Shown: in pieces, positions 17,525-25,007 of the stretch
How the letters are laid out: every line of letters starts with the position of its first letter
How positions within the stretch are numbered: the first letter of the stretch is position 1
Source: Tenericutes bacterium HGW-Tenericutes-1
GTDB lineage: Bacteria > Bacillota_I > Bacilli_A > Izemoplasmatales > Hujiaoplasmataceae
Direction: 5' to 3'
Assembly: GCA_002839155.1 (NCBI GenBank)
Contig: PGXM01000014.1
Span: forward strand, 1 to 43,959
Length of the DNA: 43,959 bases
Made by a program: the position numbers and the translations under genes
The notes under the pieces: model-generated
The model's database searches: none
Told to the model about the DNA's origin: nothing
The model's input: only the letters and a program-made list of their open reading frames with translations

Positions 17525-18322
17525 TTATCCTAAGGCAACGTCAAGAATCATCATAATGACAAATCCAACCATGACCGCAATCGTTCCAACATTGCTATGT
17601 TCTCCTAATTGAGCTTCAGGAATTAATTCTTCAACGACTACATAAATCATTGCTCCAGCGGCGAAAGCTAGAAACCAAGGCATGATAACTGACAATAGGC
17701 TTGCTAAAATGACACCAATAACTGCGAAGATTGGTTCGACAACTCCAGATAAAGTTCCCCAAAGAAATGATTTCCCAGATGACATTCCTTCTTGTCTAAG
17801 GGGTAGTGATATTGCAGCTCCTTCAGGAAAGTTTTGCAGACCAATACCAATGGCCAAGCCTAGAGCTGAAGCTATTCCCACTGCACTTCCTGAAGTTAAT
17901 GCTAAACCGAAAGCAAGACCAACTGCTAAACCTTCGGGGATATTATGTAAAGTCACCGCTGTAATTAATAAAGTAGTTCTTTTTGAAGATGTTTTAATAC
18001 CTTCAGGTTTATCAGAATCGATATGCATATGAGGCAGTAAATTATCAACAATAAGTAAGAATAATCCACCGGCCATAAATCCGATTGCTGCAGGAATCCA
18101 TCCTATAAATCCCTGGTTTTCTGCTTCTTCAATTGCTGGAATAATTAACGACCATACTGATGCAGCAATCATGACACCTGCCGCAAAGCCTAAAAAGATC
18201 TTTTTAAAATTATCTGAAATAGTATTTTTGAACAAAAATACCATACCGGAACCTGCTGTGGTCATGACAAAGATAAAACTGATTCCAATGACCATAACAG
18301 TGTTATTGCTTAAATTTCCCAT
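17525..18322 (-). CDS. ZIP-family metal transporter
   Basis: A 265-residue membrane protein with about eight hydrophobic helices, likely importing zinc or another divalent metal. The metal-binding helices are recognisable as HNIPEGLAVGLAFG and NFPEGAAISLPL, and the cytosolic loop contains the His-rich HMHIDSD. The C-terminal region has VVEELIPEA, a ZIP/ZupT hallmark. The ribosome binding site is weak (AAAGG well upstream). Only 24 bases separate it from the GNAT gene before it, so it is likely read in the same transcript. Substrate metal not determined. Confidence 0.9.
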   Translation of the reverse strand: MGNLSNNTVMVIGISFIFVMTTAGSGMVFLFKNTISDNFKKIFLGFAAGVMIAASVWSLIIPAIEEAENQGFIGWIPAAIGFMAGGLFLLIVDNLLPHMHIDSDKPEGIKTSSKRTTLLITAVTLHNIPEGLAVGLAFGLALTSGSAVGIASALGLAIGIGLQNFPEGAAISLPLRQEGMSSGKSFLWGTLSGVVEPIFAVIGVILASLLSVIMPWFLAFAAGAMIYVVVEELIPEAQLGEHSNVGTIAVMVGFVIMMILDVALG

Positions 18323-18346
18323 ATATATTCACTGTACCTTTCTTTT

Positions 18347-19450
18347 TTATTGATAATTAATATTGTTTGTCCAAGCAAAAGGAATTGGAAAAACTTTATT
18401 AAAAAATTGACTTATATTTGGATGATTAGCTAATTGAAGATTGAGCGGTTGATCAAATCCTAAAATAAGCTGTGATAACAAAATACTCGACTCTACAGTA
18501 AAAATCTCGTCATTCGTAGTAAAAGTCGCGTGATTGTCTTTAAAATCAAATAAGATTCCATGATTTGGATATATTGTATCAAAATATGGCGATAATTTCT
18601 TCATAAAAGCGCAAAAATCGATAATTTTAAACGAAGCATGTTGATGAATTCGTTTATAAGCTTGATTACGAAGCAAATCATTGATTTCATCATGGACATC
18701 ACAAGCGAAATGGATCTTGTTTCGCTTGTGGAATGATAACAATAATTTAAAAGACTTAATAATGGCTTTTCTATTTCCAGCAAACTCCTTGATACCAAAT
18801 TCATCACCCTCAGTGGGTAAGATACCGACAATATACCCAAGGGTTTGATGATTTTGTTTAATCACATGAATGGGATAAGTCGCAAATGAATCGGGAAAAG
18901 TTTGTGATGATAATAATTGGTCAAATTCGTTTTCTTTTCGAATAAAACGAATAGATTCATGATTTTGAATCGATATCATCGTTGGTAGATATGATTGATC
19001 AAATAATTCAATGTTAATCTCCTCTGAGTCGTCAAGCGATGACTCATTAAAAAGATACTCATTGATATTCCCCGCAAGTGATGAGCCAAATTCAGTATAT
19101 ATTCCACCACCGCCTGAAATAATGACTAAATCAATTGCTTCTTTTTTTATCTGATTTTCAGCGAGGATTAATAATCTTGAAGCGAGTTTTTGGCCGCGAT
19201 ATTCTGCTTTTGTACAAACTGAACCAATGGAAGCAACTTTAATAATACAATTTTCAATTTGAACGAATGAAGGATAATAATTGACGAGAGAAACAATTTT
19301 TCCTTGATCAACTGCAATAAACATATGATTCCAGTTGGATTCTCCAAACAGCAATGTAAACTGTTCAGCCATGTTCGGTTTAAAAATACTTTTCGATAAT
19401 TCGATGGCTTCTATTTGATCAGCTTTTGACAAGACAGTTCTAAATTCCAT
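18347..19450 (-). CDS. GNAT-family N-acetyltransferase, two-part
   Basis: A 367-residue protein with an N-terminal GNAT domain (about residues 1-145). The acetyl-CoA loop is EYRGQKLASRLLILAE, preceded by the strand VASIGSVCT. A Gly-rich loop ISGGGGIYTEFG follows. The C-terminal half looks like a second degenerate GNAT or SCP2-like domain, as in Eis-type enzymes. I start it at ATG 19450, 1 base after the oxidoreductase stop, with AAAAGGA upstream; the longer frame would need an overlap of 70 bases. The acceptor is unknown. Pairing with a Gfo/Idh oxidoreductase hints at amino-sugar or carbohydrate modification. Confidence 0.82.
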   Translation of the reverse strand: MEFRTVLSKADQIEAIELSKSIFKPNMAEQFTLLFGESNWNHMFIAVDQGKIVSLVNYYPSFVQIENCIIKVASIGSVCTKAEYRGQKLASRLLILAENQIKKEAIDLVIISGGGGIYTEFGSSLAGNINEYLFNESSLDDSEEINIELFDQSYLPTMISIQNHESIRFIRKENEFDQLLSSQTFPDSFATYPIHVIKQNHQTLGYIVGILPTEGDEFGIKEFAGNRKAIIKSFKLLLSFHKRNKIHFACDVHDEINDLLRNQAYKRIHQHASFKIIDFCAFMKKLSPYFDTIYPNHGILFDFKDNHATFTTNDEIFTVESSILLSQLILGFDQPLNLQLANHPNISQFFNKVFPIPFAWTNNINYQ

Positions 19451-19451
19451 A

Positions 19452-20699
19452 TTATGATTGAATCCTTTTAAGATATGACTTAAAGTCAATTGATTGCGAA
19501 TTGACTCTTGATTCTTCTGCAGCAAAAGCGAGTAAGTGGGATTCGATTGATGCTTTATTGCTCGTAAGGTCTTTCAATTGGTCTTTTTCTACTAAAGCGC
19601 AAAATGCTTTCATAATGCCATAATCGCCACCACCATGTCCATAATCAATTACATTTAAATTGATGACTTCAGGTGTGTCATTTCCAAAACGATAAATTTC
19701 GATAACGTTCTTTTCCATGTGACCACGGATTTCACCCTTTGTTCCCATCAACTTAATTGTTCTCGTATTTTCATGGGTAAAAGCGGTCATGGTAAAAGCG
19801 GCGGTCACGCCTGAATCAAACTCAATTGCAACAACTTGATGATCAACAACGTCATTATCACATTGATAGACACAACGACCATAAGGACCTGTTTTTAACG
19901 CTTTTAAAAGACCTTCATCACTCATATCATTCGAAACAGGAAGTTTCATCCAATCTTCTGCATTAAGATAAACTTTTGGCGCATAATAAACACACTTCTC
20001 TTGATGAGGGCATCCATCCATACATCGTTTAGGAGCGCCGTTTGGCGCGTTTTCTTTCTTAAAATATGAGAGTGATCCATAGGAAGAAACGCTTTTTGGC
20101 GATGAATTCGCAAACCAAATAAGAAGATCTAAATCGTGGCATGATTTGGCTAAAATCATGGGACTAGATTTGGAAGAATTTCCCCAATTTCCGCGAACAT
20201 AACTATGGGCTTGGTGCCAATATGAAACATTTTCGTTATGCTGAATCGTCATCATTTTGCCAATGGTTCCATCTTCAATTATTTTCTTGATTTTTGAGAA
20301 GAAATCGGTGTATCTTAAAACATGACCAATCATCAATTTTACTTGATGGATATCAGCTAATTCACCTAACTTAATACATTCGTTTGGGGTAATAGCCATC
20401 GGTTTTTCTAAAAAAATATGGTATTTCTTTTCCATCGCTAATAAAGCCGGTTCAAAATGCATATGATCTTGGGTACAAATAAAACAAGCATCTGCGAATT
20501 TATCAAGGAATAACATTTGTTTATAGTCTTCGAATTGATAATCTAAGGGAATATGATGTTTCATTGCAAAATACCCTCTTCGCATCGAGTCTGGTTCAGC
20601 AATACCAACAAATTGAATATCTTCAGGATTTTTTTCAGCAAACGCGCCATAAGCACCGATGCCACGATTACCGGCACCAATCATAATTGCTTTTATCAA
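19452..20699 (-). CDS. Gfo/Idh/MocA-family oxidoreductase
   Basis: An NAD(P)-dependent sugar or cyclitol dehydrogenase of 415 residues. The Rossmann motif is MIGAGNRGIGAYG, and FLEKPMAITPNEC gives the family Glu-Lys-Pro with the catalytic Lys. The C-terminal half holds a short Cys-rich insert, CMDGCPHQEKCVYYAP, before the sheet domain. This insert recurs in one subfamily and may bind metal or form disulfides. GHGGGDYGIMKAF is the usual C-terminal motif. Substrate unknown. Ribosome binding site GAGGTGAT. First gene of a likely four-gene unit with the GNAT, ZIP and pseudouridine synthase genes. Confidence 0.9.
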   Translation of the reverse strand: MIKAIMIGAGNRGIGAYGAFAEKNPEDIQFVGIAEPDSMRRGYFAMKHHIPLDYQFEDYKQMLFLDKFADACFICTQDHMHFEPALLAMEKKYHIFLEKPMAITPNECIKLGELADIHQVKLMIGHVLRYTDFFSKIKKIIEDGTIGKMMTIQHNENVSYWHQAHSYVRGNWGNSSKSSPMILAKSCHDLDLLIWFANSSPKSVSSYGSLSYFKKENAPNGAPKRCMDGCPHQEKCVYYAPKVYLNAEDWMKLPVSNDMSDEGLLKALKTGPYGRCVYQCDNDVVDHQVVAIEFDSGVTAAFTMTAFTHENTRTIKLMGTKGEIRGHMEKNVIEIYRFGNDTPEVINLNVIDYGHGGGDYGIMKAFCALVEKDQLKDLTSNKASIESHLLAFAAEESRVNSQSIDFKSYLKRIQS

Positions 20700-20720
20700 A
20701 ATATCACCTCGTCACATTCA

Positions 20721-20729
20721 ATTTTAACA
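20721..20729 (-). promoter_or_regulatory. Possible extended -10 promoter of the oxidoreductase unit
   Basis: The minus strand reads TGTTAAAAT, an extended -10, about 22 bases upstream of the ATG at 20699. No good -35 is present, so confidence is limited. Confidence 0.45.
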
Positions 20730-20753
20730 TAAATATGAATGAACATACCTGAT

Positions 20754-20784
20754 AAAAAAAACTAAGCATTAAAAATGCCTAGTT
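20754..20784 (-). terminator. Terminator of aspS
   Basis: A 10-bp inverted repeat (AACTAAGCAT at 20760-20769, ATGCCTAGTT at 20775-20784, one G-U in RNA), followed by seven T on the minus strand. It lies just after the aspS stop. Confidence 0.85.
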
Positions 20785-20792
20785 TCAAGTTA

Positions 20793-22109
20793 TTATGGAT
20801 TGACGCGGTTAGGTCCTCTATAAAGGAATGTTACATCTCTAATGCTTTCAGCATCAAAGAGTTTCATTAAGAATCTGGTTAATCCAAATCCATATCCACC
20901 ATGAGGAGGAACCCCGTATTTAAAGAAATTCAAGTAGAAGTCGATTGATTCTAAAGATAACCCTTTTTCAACGGCTTGTGCTTTTAAGATATCAATGCGA
21001 TGTTCTCTTTGTGCACCCGTCGTAATTTCAACGCCGCAATAGAGTAAGTCAAAACTCTTGGTTAAACCATTTTCATCGAGCATGTGATAGAAAGGACGAG
21101 CGGCGAATGGGTATTCAGTGATGAATACGAAATCGCATTTATATTCTTTCTTCGCATACATACAGATGAGTTCTTCTTCCCTGCGGTCGATATCATGTGG
21201 TTTTTCACCAGTATAATGATATTTTTCTTGAACAATTCTTTTCGCTTCCGCGAAAGGAATTCTTGGAAATTTAACATCATTAATATCAATTTTTTTATTA
21301 AACATCTTGGTGAAATCTTCACCAATTGTTTCATCGAGTTTTTTTAAGACATGTTTACAAACTGCTTCTTCCATATCCATGACGTCATGGTGAGAATTAA
21401 TCCAACTGATTTCTGCATCCACAGAGGTAAATTCCGTCGCATGAAAAGCTGTATGCGAATTTTCAGCTCTAAAGACAGGACCAATTTCAAAAACATTGTT
21501 AAAACCAGCAGACATGGCCATTTGTTTATAAAATTGTGGTGATTGTGCTAAATACACGGTTTTGCCAAAATAATCCATTTTGAAAACTTCTGCGCCAGAT
21601 TCCGAAGCGGTACCTAAAATTTTAGGAGAATGAATTTCAATAAAATTATGGTTAATCCAATATTCACGCATAGCCATTTCAGCGATAGTTTGGGCTTTGA
21701 AAATCATGTAATTTTGAGGAGTACGCAAATCTAAAAATCGGTTATCAAGTCTTAATTCTTTATTGGTTTTGTTGGTGTAGTCTAAAATGTCGATAGGAAG
21801 TTCTTCAAGGCTTAAACTTGTAATCTCAAATTCAGAAGGAATAAATTCCATTCCTCTCAATTTGACATTAGGACGATCAAATAAAATACCTTTCGCACGA
21901 ACGGTACTTTCTTTTGTTAGTTTTGAAATAACGGCATTCATCGCTTGGTTCTGATCGTTCTTTTCAACGGTAATTTGAACTTTATCCGAAGAGTCTCTCA
22001 AAACAACAAATTGAACATATTGTAAGTCACGAACTTTATCAACAAACCCTGCAATGACAATTTCTTGATTAAAATACTGATTTAGATTCTTAAATAAGAT
22101 TTTTTCCAT
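20793..22109 (-). CDS. aspS: Aspartyl-tRNA synthetase, archaeal/eukaryal type
   Basis: Class II synthetase that charges tRNA with aspartate. The 438-residue protein has an OB-fold anticodon domain (about 1-105) and the catalytic core. Motif 2 is FEIGPVFRAENSHTAFHATE and motif 3 contains GYGFGLTRFLMKL. Length and the E-x-x-S-V-D-A-E segment match the compact archaeal-type AspRS, not the 580-600-residue bacterial type with its GAD insertion, and distinguish it from AsnRS. Many archaeal-type enzymes are non-discriminating and also charge tRNA-Asn, which needs GatCAB; that is not visible here. Monocistronic with its own promoter and terminator. Confidence 0.92.
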   Translation of the reverse strand: MEKILFKNLNQYFNQEIVIAGFVDKVRDLQYVQFVVLRDSSDKVQITVEKNDQNQAMNAVISKLTKESTVRAKGILFDRPNVKLRGMEFIPSEFEITSLSLEELPIDILDYTNKTNKELRLDNRFLDLRTPQNYMIFKAQTIAEMAMREYWINHNFIEIHSPKILGTASESGAEVFKMDYFGKTVYLAQSPQFYKQMAMSAGFNNVFEIGPVFRAENSHTAFHATEFTSVDAEISWINSHHDVMDMEEAVCKHVLKKLDETIGEDFTKMFNKKIDINDVKFPRIPFAEAKRIVQEKYHYTGEKPHDIDRREEELICMYAKKEYKCDFVFITEYPFAARPFYHMLDENGLTKSFDLLYCGVEITTGAQREHRIDILKAQAVEKGLSLESIDFYLNFFKYGVPPHGGYGFGLTRFLMKLFDAESIRDVTFLYRGPNRVNP

Positions 22110-22147
22110 CTTTTAGTACCTCAATTTTTTTTTTTACATTAAAGCAT

Positions 22148-22176
22148 ATTATAACATAGTGACTTGTTTAATTCAA
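22148..22176 (-). promoter_or_regulatory. Promoter of aspS
   Basis: TTGAAT (22171-22176), 17 bases, then TATAAT (22148-22153) with TGT extension on the minus strand. The leader contains a run of 11 A on the transcript (22125-22135), just before GAGGT. Confidence 0.85.
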
Positions 22177-22214
22177 CGAAATGAAAGTGAAATTGATGCC
22201 TTTATTGAGATAAT

Positions 22215-22655
22215 TTAAAGTTTTAAAATCATCTCAACTTCTCCTTCGTCAATAACCCCTGTTGGAACAAAACCAAATGACGAATAAAGTTTTTCTGCGA
22301 GTGTATTTTCAGGTTCATATGATAAAGTAATTGTCTTAAACTGATTTCTAGAACGAATATTTTCAATCAATACTTTTAAAGTTTCTTTTCCATAACCCAT
22401 ACCTTGGTAACGTTGGTCAATCATATAACGCCATAGATACATATTTTCTTTGTTTTCATCATCACTTTTAATTTGAACAAAACCAACCATCGTATCATCA
22501 TGATAGATGCAATAGGGTTCAGTTCGATCACGGTGAATATAAGCTTGCGCTAATGACTTAACATTGGTGGCAACAAATCCTCTTTGAGATTCAAAAACAG
22601 AAAGTTTTAAACATTCGGAATAGTTACTTTCATCAATAGATACTAATTTAATCAT
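22215..22655 (-). CDS. GNAT-family acetyltransferase, diamine/spermidine type
   Basis: A 146-residue single-domain GNAT enzyme. The acetyl-CoA loop is RYQGMGYGKETLKVL, and the C-terminal strand-helix reads PENTLAEKLYSSFGFVPTG. The opening (ECLKLSVFESQRGFVATNVKSL, in pieces) and the YMIDQRYQG stretch resemble polyamine acetyltransferases such as BltD and SpeG-like proteins, so polyamines are the best guess for substrate. Ribosome binding site GGGGTGAT. Single gene between aspS and the tRNA cluster. Confidence 0.85.
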   Translation of the reverse strand: MIKLVSIDESNYSECLKLSVFESQRGFVATNVKSLAQAYIHRDRTEPYCIYHDDTMVGFVQIKSDDENKENMYLWRYMIDQRYQGMGYGKETLKVLIENIRSRNQFKTITLSYEPENTLAEKLYSSFGFVPTGVIDEGEVEMILKL

Positions 22656-22679
22656 AAAAAATCACCCCATTTTTATTAT

Positions 22680-22710
22680 ATTTTACCATAAGATAGATAA
22701 TTATCATCAA
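22680..22710 (-). promoter_or_regulatory. Probable promoter of the GNAT gene
   Basis: TTGATG (22705-22710) and TAAAAT (22680-22685) with a TGG extension; the 19-base spacer is longer than ideal. Confidence 0.45.
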
Positions 22711-22730
22711 CAGAACACTGAATTTCAAAA

Positions 22731-22754
22731 GAAAAAGCACTTCAAATGAAGTGC
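22731..22754 (-). terminator. Terminator after tRNA-Pro
   Basis: Perfect 7-bp stem (GCACTTC at 22737-22743, GAAGTGC at 22748-22754), four-base loop, T-rich tail on the minus strand. It closes the Ser-Pro tRNA transcript. Confidence 0.8.
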
Positions 22755-22764
22755 ATTATTTCAA

Positions 22765-22841
22765 TGGTCGAGATGACGGGATTCGAACCCACGACCTCTT
22801 GGTCCCGAACCAAGCGCGCTACCAAACTGCGCCACATCTCG
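22765..22841 (-). tRNA. tRNA-Pro (CGG)
   Basis: A complete 77-base cloverleaf. The acceptor CGAGATG pairs with CATCTCG, the discriminator is A and the CCA is encoded. The anticodon arm is CTTGG-TTCGGGA-CCAAG, so bases 34-36 are CGG, reading CCG. The T arm has TTCGAAT. It is separated from tRNA-Ser by 42 bases and probably co-transcribed with it. Confidence 0.95.
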
Positions 22842-22883
22842 ACAGTTTATATATTAAAAAGGTATCCCTCACTTATTAACAAC

Positions 22884-22972
22884 TGGCGGAAGAGGTGGGA
22901 TTCGAACCCACGTGCCCTTTCAGACAACCGCGTTTCGAGTGCGGCCCGTTATAACCACTTCGATACTCTTCC
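22884..22972 (-). tRNA. tRNA-Ser (CGA)
   Basis: An 89-base tRNA with a long variable arm. The acceptor GGAAGAG pairs with CTCTTCC, the discriminator is G and the CCA is encoded. The anticodon loop CTCGAAA gives CGA, reading TCG. The anticodon stem CCGCA/CGCGG has an A-C mismatch at its last pair next to the loop. T arm GTGGG-TTCGAAT-CCCAC is perfect. Confidence 0.94.
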
Positions 22973-22989
22973 GTATAGTCTGCATAGTC

Positions 22990-22998
22990 ATTATACCA
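22990..22998 (-). promoter_or_regulatory. Extended -10 promoter of the Ser-Pro tRNA transcript
   Basis: Minus strand TGGTATAAT, about 18 bases upstream of tRNA-Ser. The expected -35 falls in the T-tract of the preceding terminator and is poor. Confidence 0.6.
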
Positions 22999-23003
22999 GA
23001 CTT

Positions 23004-23036
23004 TTAAAAAAATAAAACCCTATGGCAGCATAGGGT
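23004..23036 (-). terminator. Terminator after tRNA-Gly
   Basis: Perfect 8-bp stem (ACCCTATG at 23017-23024, CATAGGGT at 23029-23036), loop of four, then TTTTATTTTTTT on the minus strand. Confidence 0.9.
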
Positions 23037-23047
23037 GTTTTGTTCAT

Positions 23048-23121
23048 TGGAGCAGGTGAAGGGAATCGAACCCTCATGATCAGCTTGGAAGGCTGGAGTT
23101 CTACCATTGAACTACACCTGC
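23048..23121 (-). tRNA. tRNA-Gly (UCC)
   Basis: A 74-base tRNA. The acceptor GCAGGTG pairs with CACCTGC, the discriminator is T and the CCA is encoded. The anticodon loop CTTCCAA gives TCC, reading GGA and GGG. It has its own promoter and terminator. Confidence 0.96.
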
Positions 23122-23137
23122 GAATCAGTGCAAAAAT

Positions 23138-23166
23138 ATAATATCATAACGCCTATTGAGTGTCAA
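23138..23166 (-). promoter_or_regulatory. Promoter of tRNA-Gly
   Basis: Consensus TTGACA (23161-23166), 17 bases, TATTAT (23138-23143) with TGA extension on the minus strand, 16 bases upstream of the tRNA. Strong, as expected for a stable RNA. Confidence 0.85.
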
Positions 23167-23181
23167 GAAAAAACAATGGCA

Positions 23182-24114
23182 TTATTCATTTTTTTCGCAC
23201 ACACGCAACTTCGCACTTTTTGCTCGGTTATTATTGGCTAATTCTTCTTCTGAAGCGGTAATAACGTGATTATTGACAAGTCTTAACATAGGTTTTTCAG
23301 TGACGATAATTGGCAGTCCTTTAGGAATATCAATCGTCGCTAACTCTTTAAACGTTTGTTTGCAGATCCTATCTTCAAGCGAATGGAAGGTGATGACAGC
23401 GATTCTGCCATGCGGCGCTAATAAATCAATGGCTTGTCTTAAAGATGTTTCAAACACCCGTAATTCGTCATTAACGGCGATTCTTAACGCTTGGAACGTT
23501 TGTTTAGCGGGATGACCTTTTTTAGATAATATTTTCATGGGGAGTGATTTCTTGATGACTTCTACTAATTCTAATGTTGTTTCAATCGGTTTGATAAGTC
23601 TCGCTCTAATGATGCCAGAAGCAATCATCTTCGCATTGGGTTCTTCGCCATACCTATAAAGAATTTGCATTAATTCTGAAAACGAATATTCATTGACAAT
23701 ATGGTAAGCAGTTAATTCAGCGTTTTGATCCATTCTCATATCTAAAGGACTGTCTAACTGATAGCTAAATCCTCTTTCAGCAATATCGAATTGGAAGGAG
23801 GAAACTCCTAAATCATAGATAAAACCATCGACTCGATGGATACCTAAATCTAATAATGCTTCTTTTACATGAACAAAGTTCTGATTGACATAAATAACAT
23901 TTGAAAAACGGGTTAATCGTTCTTTTGCTTTAGAAAGCGCATAAGTATCTTGATCAAACCCAATTAAGGTTCCTGTTGTTAAGTGATTTAAAATGGCTTC
24001 GCTATGACCGCCACCACCGAGGGTCATATCAACATATATCCCATCAGGTTTGATATTTAAAAGTTCGATTGATTCTTTTAATAACACGGAAACGTGTTGA
24101 TATTCATCAGCCAT
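23182..24114 (-). CDS. rsmH: 16S rRNA (cytosine-1402 N4) methyltransferase
   Basis: Methylates N4 of C1402 in the ribosomal decoding centre using S-adenosylmethionine. The 310-residue protein contains HVSVLLKESIELL, the SAM motif VDMTLGGGGHSEAIL, YDLGVSSFQFD and the C-terminal ITFHSLEDRICKQTFKEL, all typical of MraW/RsmH. In walled bacteria it sits in the dcw cluster next to mraZ, ftsL and murein genes. Here it stands alone with its own promoter, followed by tRNA genes, which fits a lineage that lost wall synthesis. Confidence 0.95.
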   Translation of the reverse strand: MADEYQHVSVLLKESIELLNIKPDGIYVDMTLGGGGHSEAILNHLTTGTLIGFDQDTYALSKAKERLTRFSNVIYVNQNFVHVKEALLDLGIHRVDGFIYDLGVSSFQFDIAERGFSYQLDSPLDMRMDQNAELTAYHIVNEYSFSELMQILYRYGEEPNAKMIASGIIRARLIKPIETTLELVEVIKKSLPMKILSKKGHPAKQTFQALRIAVNDELRVFETSLRQAIDLLAPHGRIAVITFHSLEDRICKQTFKELATIDIPKGLPIIVTEKPMLRLVNNHVITASEEELANNNRAKSAKLRVCEKNE

Positions 24115-24139
24115 ATTTTCACCTCAATTCAATAAATCT

Positions 24140-24168
24140 ATTATAGCATAATTATCTATTTTTGATAA
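24140..24168 (-). promoter_or_regulatory. Promoter of rsmH
   Basis: TTATCA (24163-24168), 17 bases, TATAAT (24140-24145) with TGC extension on the minus strand; the leader has GAGGTGA. Confidence 0.75.
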
Positions 24169-24170
24169 AA

Positions 24171-24193
24171 GAAAAACGCCGAGATTCTCAGCG
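24171..24193 (-). terminator. Terminator of yceD-rpmF
   Basis: 7-bp stem (CGCCGAG at 24177-24183, CTCAGCG at 24187-24193, one G-U), three-base loop, then TTTTTCTTTT on the minus strand. Confidence 0.85.
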
Positions 24194-24208
24194 CTTCTTT
24201 TCTTTTGA

Positions 24209-24406
24209 TTATTCTTTGTCTGTTTTCTCGGGTTTTGGTTCTAAAACTAATTTACCTTTGTAAAATCCACATTTTTTACATACTTGATGTGACAAAGTCA
24301 ATTCACCACAATTAGGACAAACAATCATCGTTGGTGCATTCAATTTGAAATGCGTTCTTCTTTTTCTTTTAGCTGATTTACTGGTCTTTCTAAAAGGTAC
24401 TGCCAT
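24209..24406 (-). CDS. rpmF: Ribosomal protein L32
   Basis: Large-subunit protein of 65 residues. It begins [19 protein letters not shown], the usual L32 basic start, and has a four-Cys zinc ribbon CPNCG with CKKCGFY. It follows yceD by 14 bases with a strong AGGTG-type binding site, the widespread yceD-rpmF pair. The four Cys identify the zinc-binding form. Confidence 0.97.
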   Translation of the reverse strand: MAVPFRKTSKSAKRKRRTHFKLNAPTMIVCPNCGELTLSHQVCKKCGFYKGKLVLEPKPEKTDKE

Positions 24407-24420
24407 GTTTTCACCTCCGT

Positions 24421-24891
24421 TTATTGTTTAAGTTTTCCAAAGGGGTTTTGATTCATCTTTTCTTCTTCGTCAAGCGTTACTATTTCTTCACTGTATTCAT
24501 CGTAAGCATCGCTAGCAACAACTCGCATCGGTTTTTCGATGAGAATGTTCGCCCATACAACCGGATCTAAATCAACGGTATTTCCTTCTATTAAATAGAC
24601 GGAATCATCGACTAAAGAGGTTGCGAAGGACAACGTTGTTTCAAAGTCCATGGGGACTTCAACGGGTTTTAATGAAATCGCGCAAGCAAGTGTTAAAGTA
24701 CATTGAATTTTCACATCGAATAAGTACTGTTCAAAAGCTTCCAATACTTGAAAGGATCCTGATACAGAAACATCTGAGATGTCGATTAAATCGACTAAAT
24801 CATCTGTTATAAACGAATGAAAATCACTAACGTAATCAAACGTATTGTTTGTAAGTCGAAATTTATTAAGTTCGTTGATTGACCACTTCAT
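24421..24891 (-). CDS. yceD: YceD/DUF177 family protein
   Basis: A 156-residue acidic protein of the DUF177 family, linked in other bacteria and plants to 23S rRNA accumulation or processing. The family core is seen in [20 protein letters not shown] (in pieces), [20 protein letters not shown], and the acidic [20 protein letters not shown] segment. It ends with [11 protein letters not shown], the typical NPFA-like tail. Placement directly before rpmF is the conserved arrangement. Start ATG 24891 overlaps another ATG at 24895 in a different frame; GGGGTGGT is upstream. Confidence 0.9.
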   Translation of the reverse strand: MKWSINELNKFRLTNNTFDYVSDFHSFITDDLVDLIDISDVSVSGSFQVLEAFEQYLFDVKIQCTLTLACAISLKPVEVPMDFETTLSFATSLVDDSVYLIEGNTVDLDPVVWANILIEKPMRVVASDAYDEYSEEIVTLDEEEKMNQNPFGKLKQ

Positions 24892-24917
24892 TCATACCAC
24901 CCCAAAGCAGCATTTAA

Positions 24918-24946
24918 ATTATACTTTTTTTTGCCTTTGATGTCAA
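24918..24946 (-). promoter_or_regulatory. Consensus promoter of yceD-rpmF
   Basis: A perfect TTGACA (24941-24946), 17 bases and perfect TATAAT (24918-24923) on the minus strand. It is the only full-consensus promoter I see in the window, in keeping with high expression of a ribosomal protein gene. Confidence 0.9.
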
Positions 24947-25007
24947 GAAATTATTCTTTGATAATAACGGATTTATAAGCGATAAAACTTCGGTACGATA
25001 AATTACT

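Noticed and set aside
17682..18032. Open frame of 116 codons opposite the ZIP transporter gene
   Set aside because: Pro/Lys-rich product of antisense codons in a hydrophobic gene; no start signal.
22746..23015. Open frame of 89 codons on the plus strand across the tRNA cluster
   Set aside because: It runs through two tRNA genes on the other strand and reads tRNA sequence as protein.
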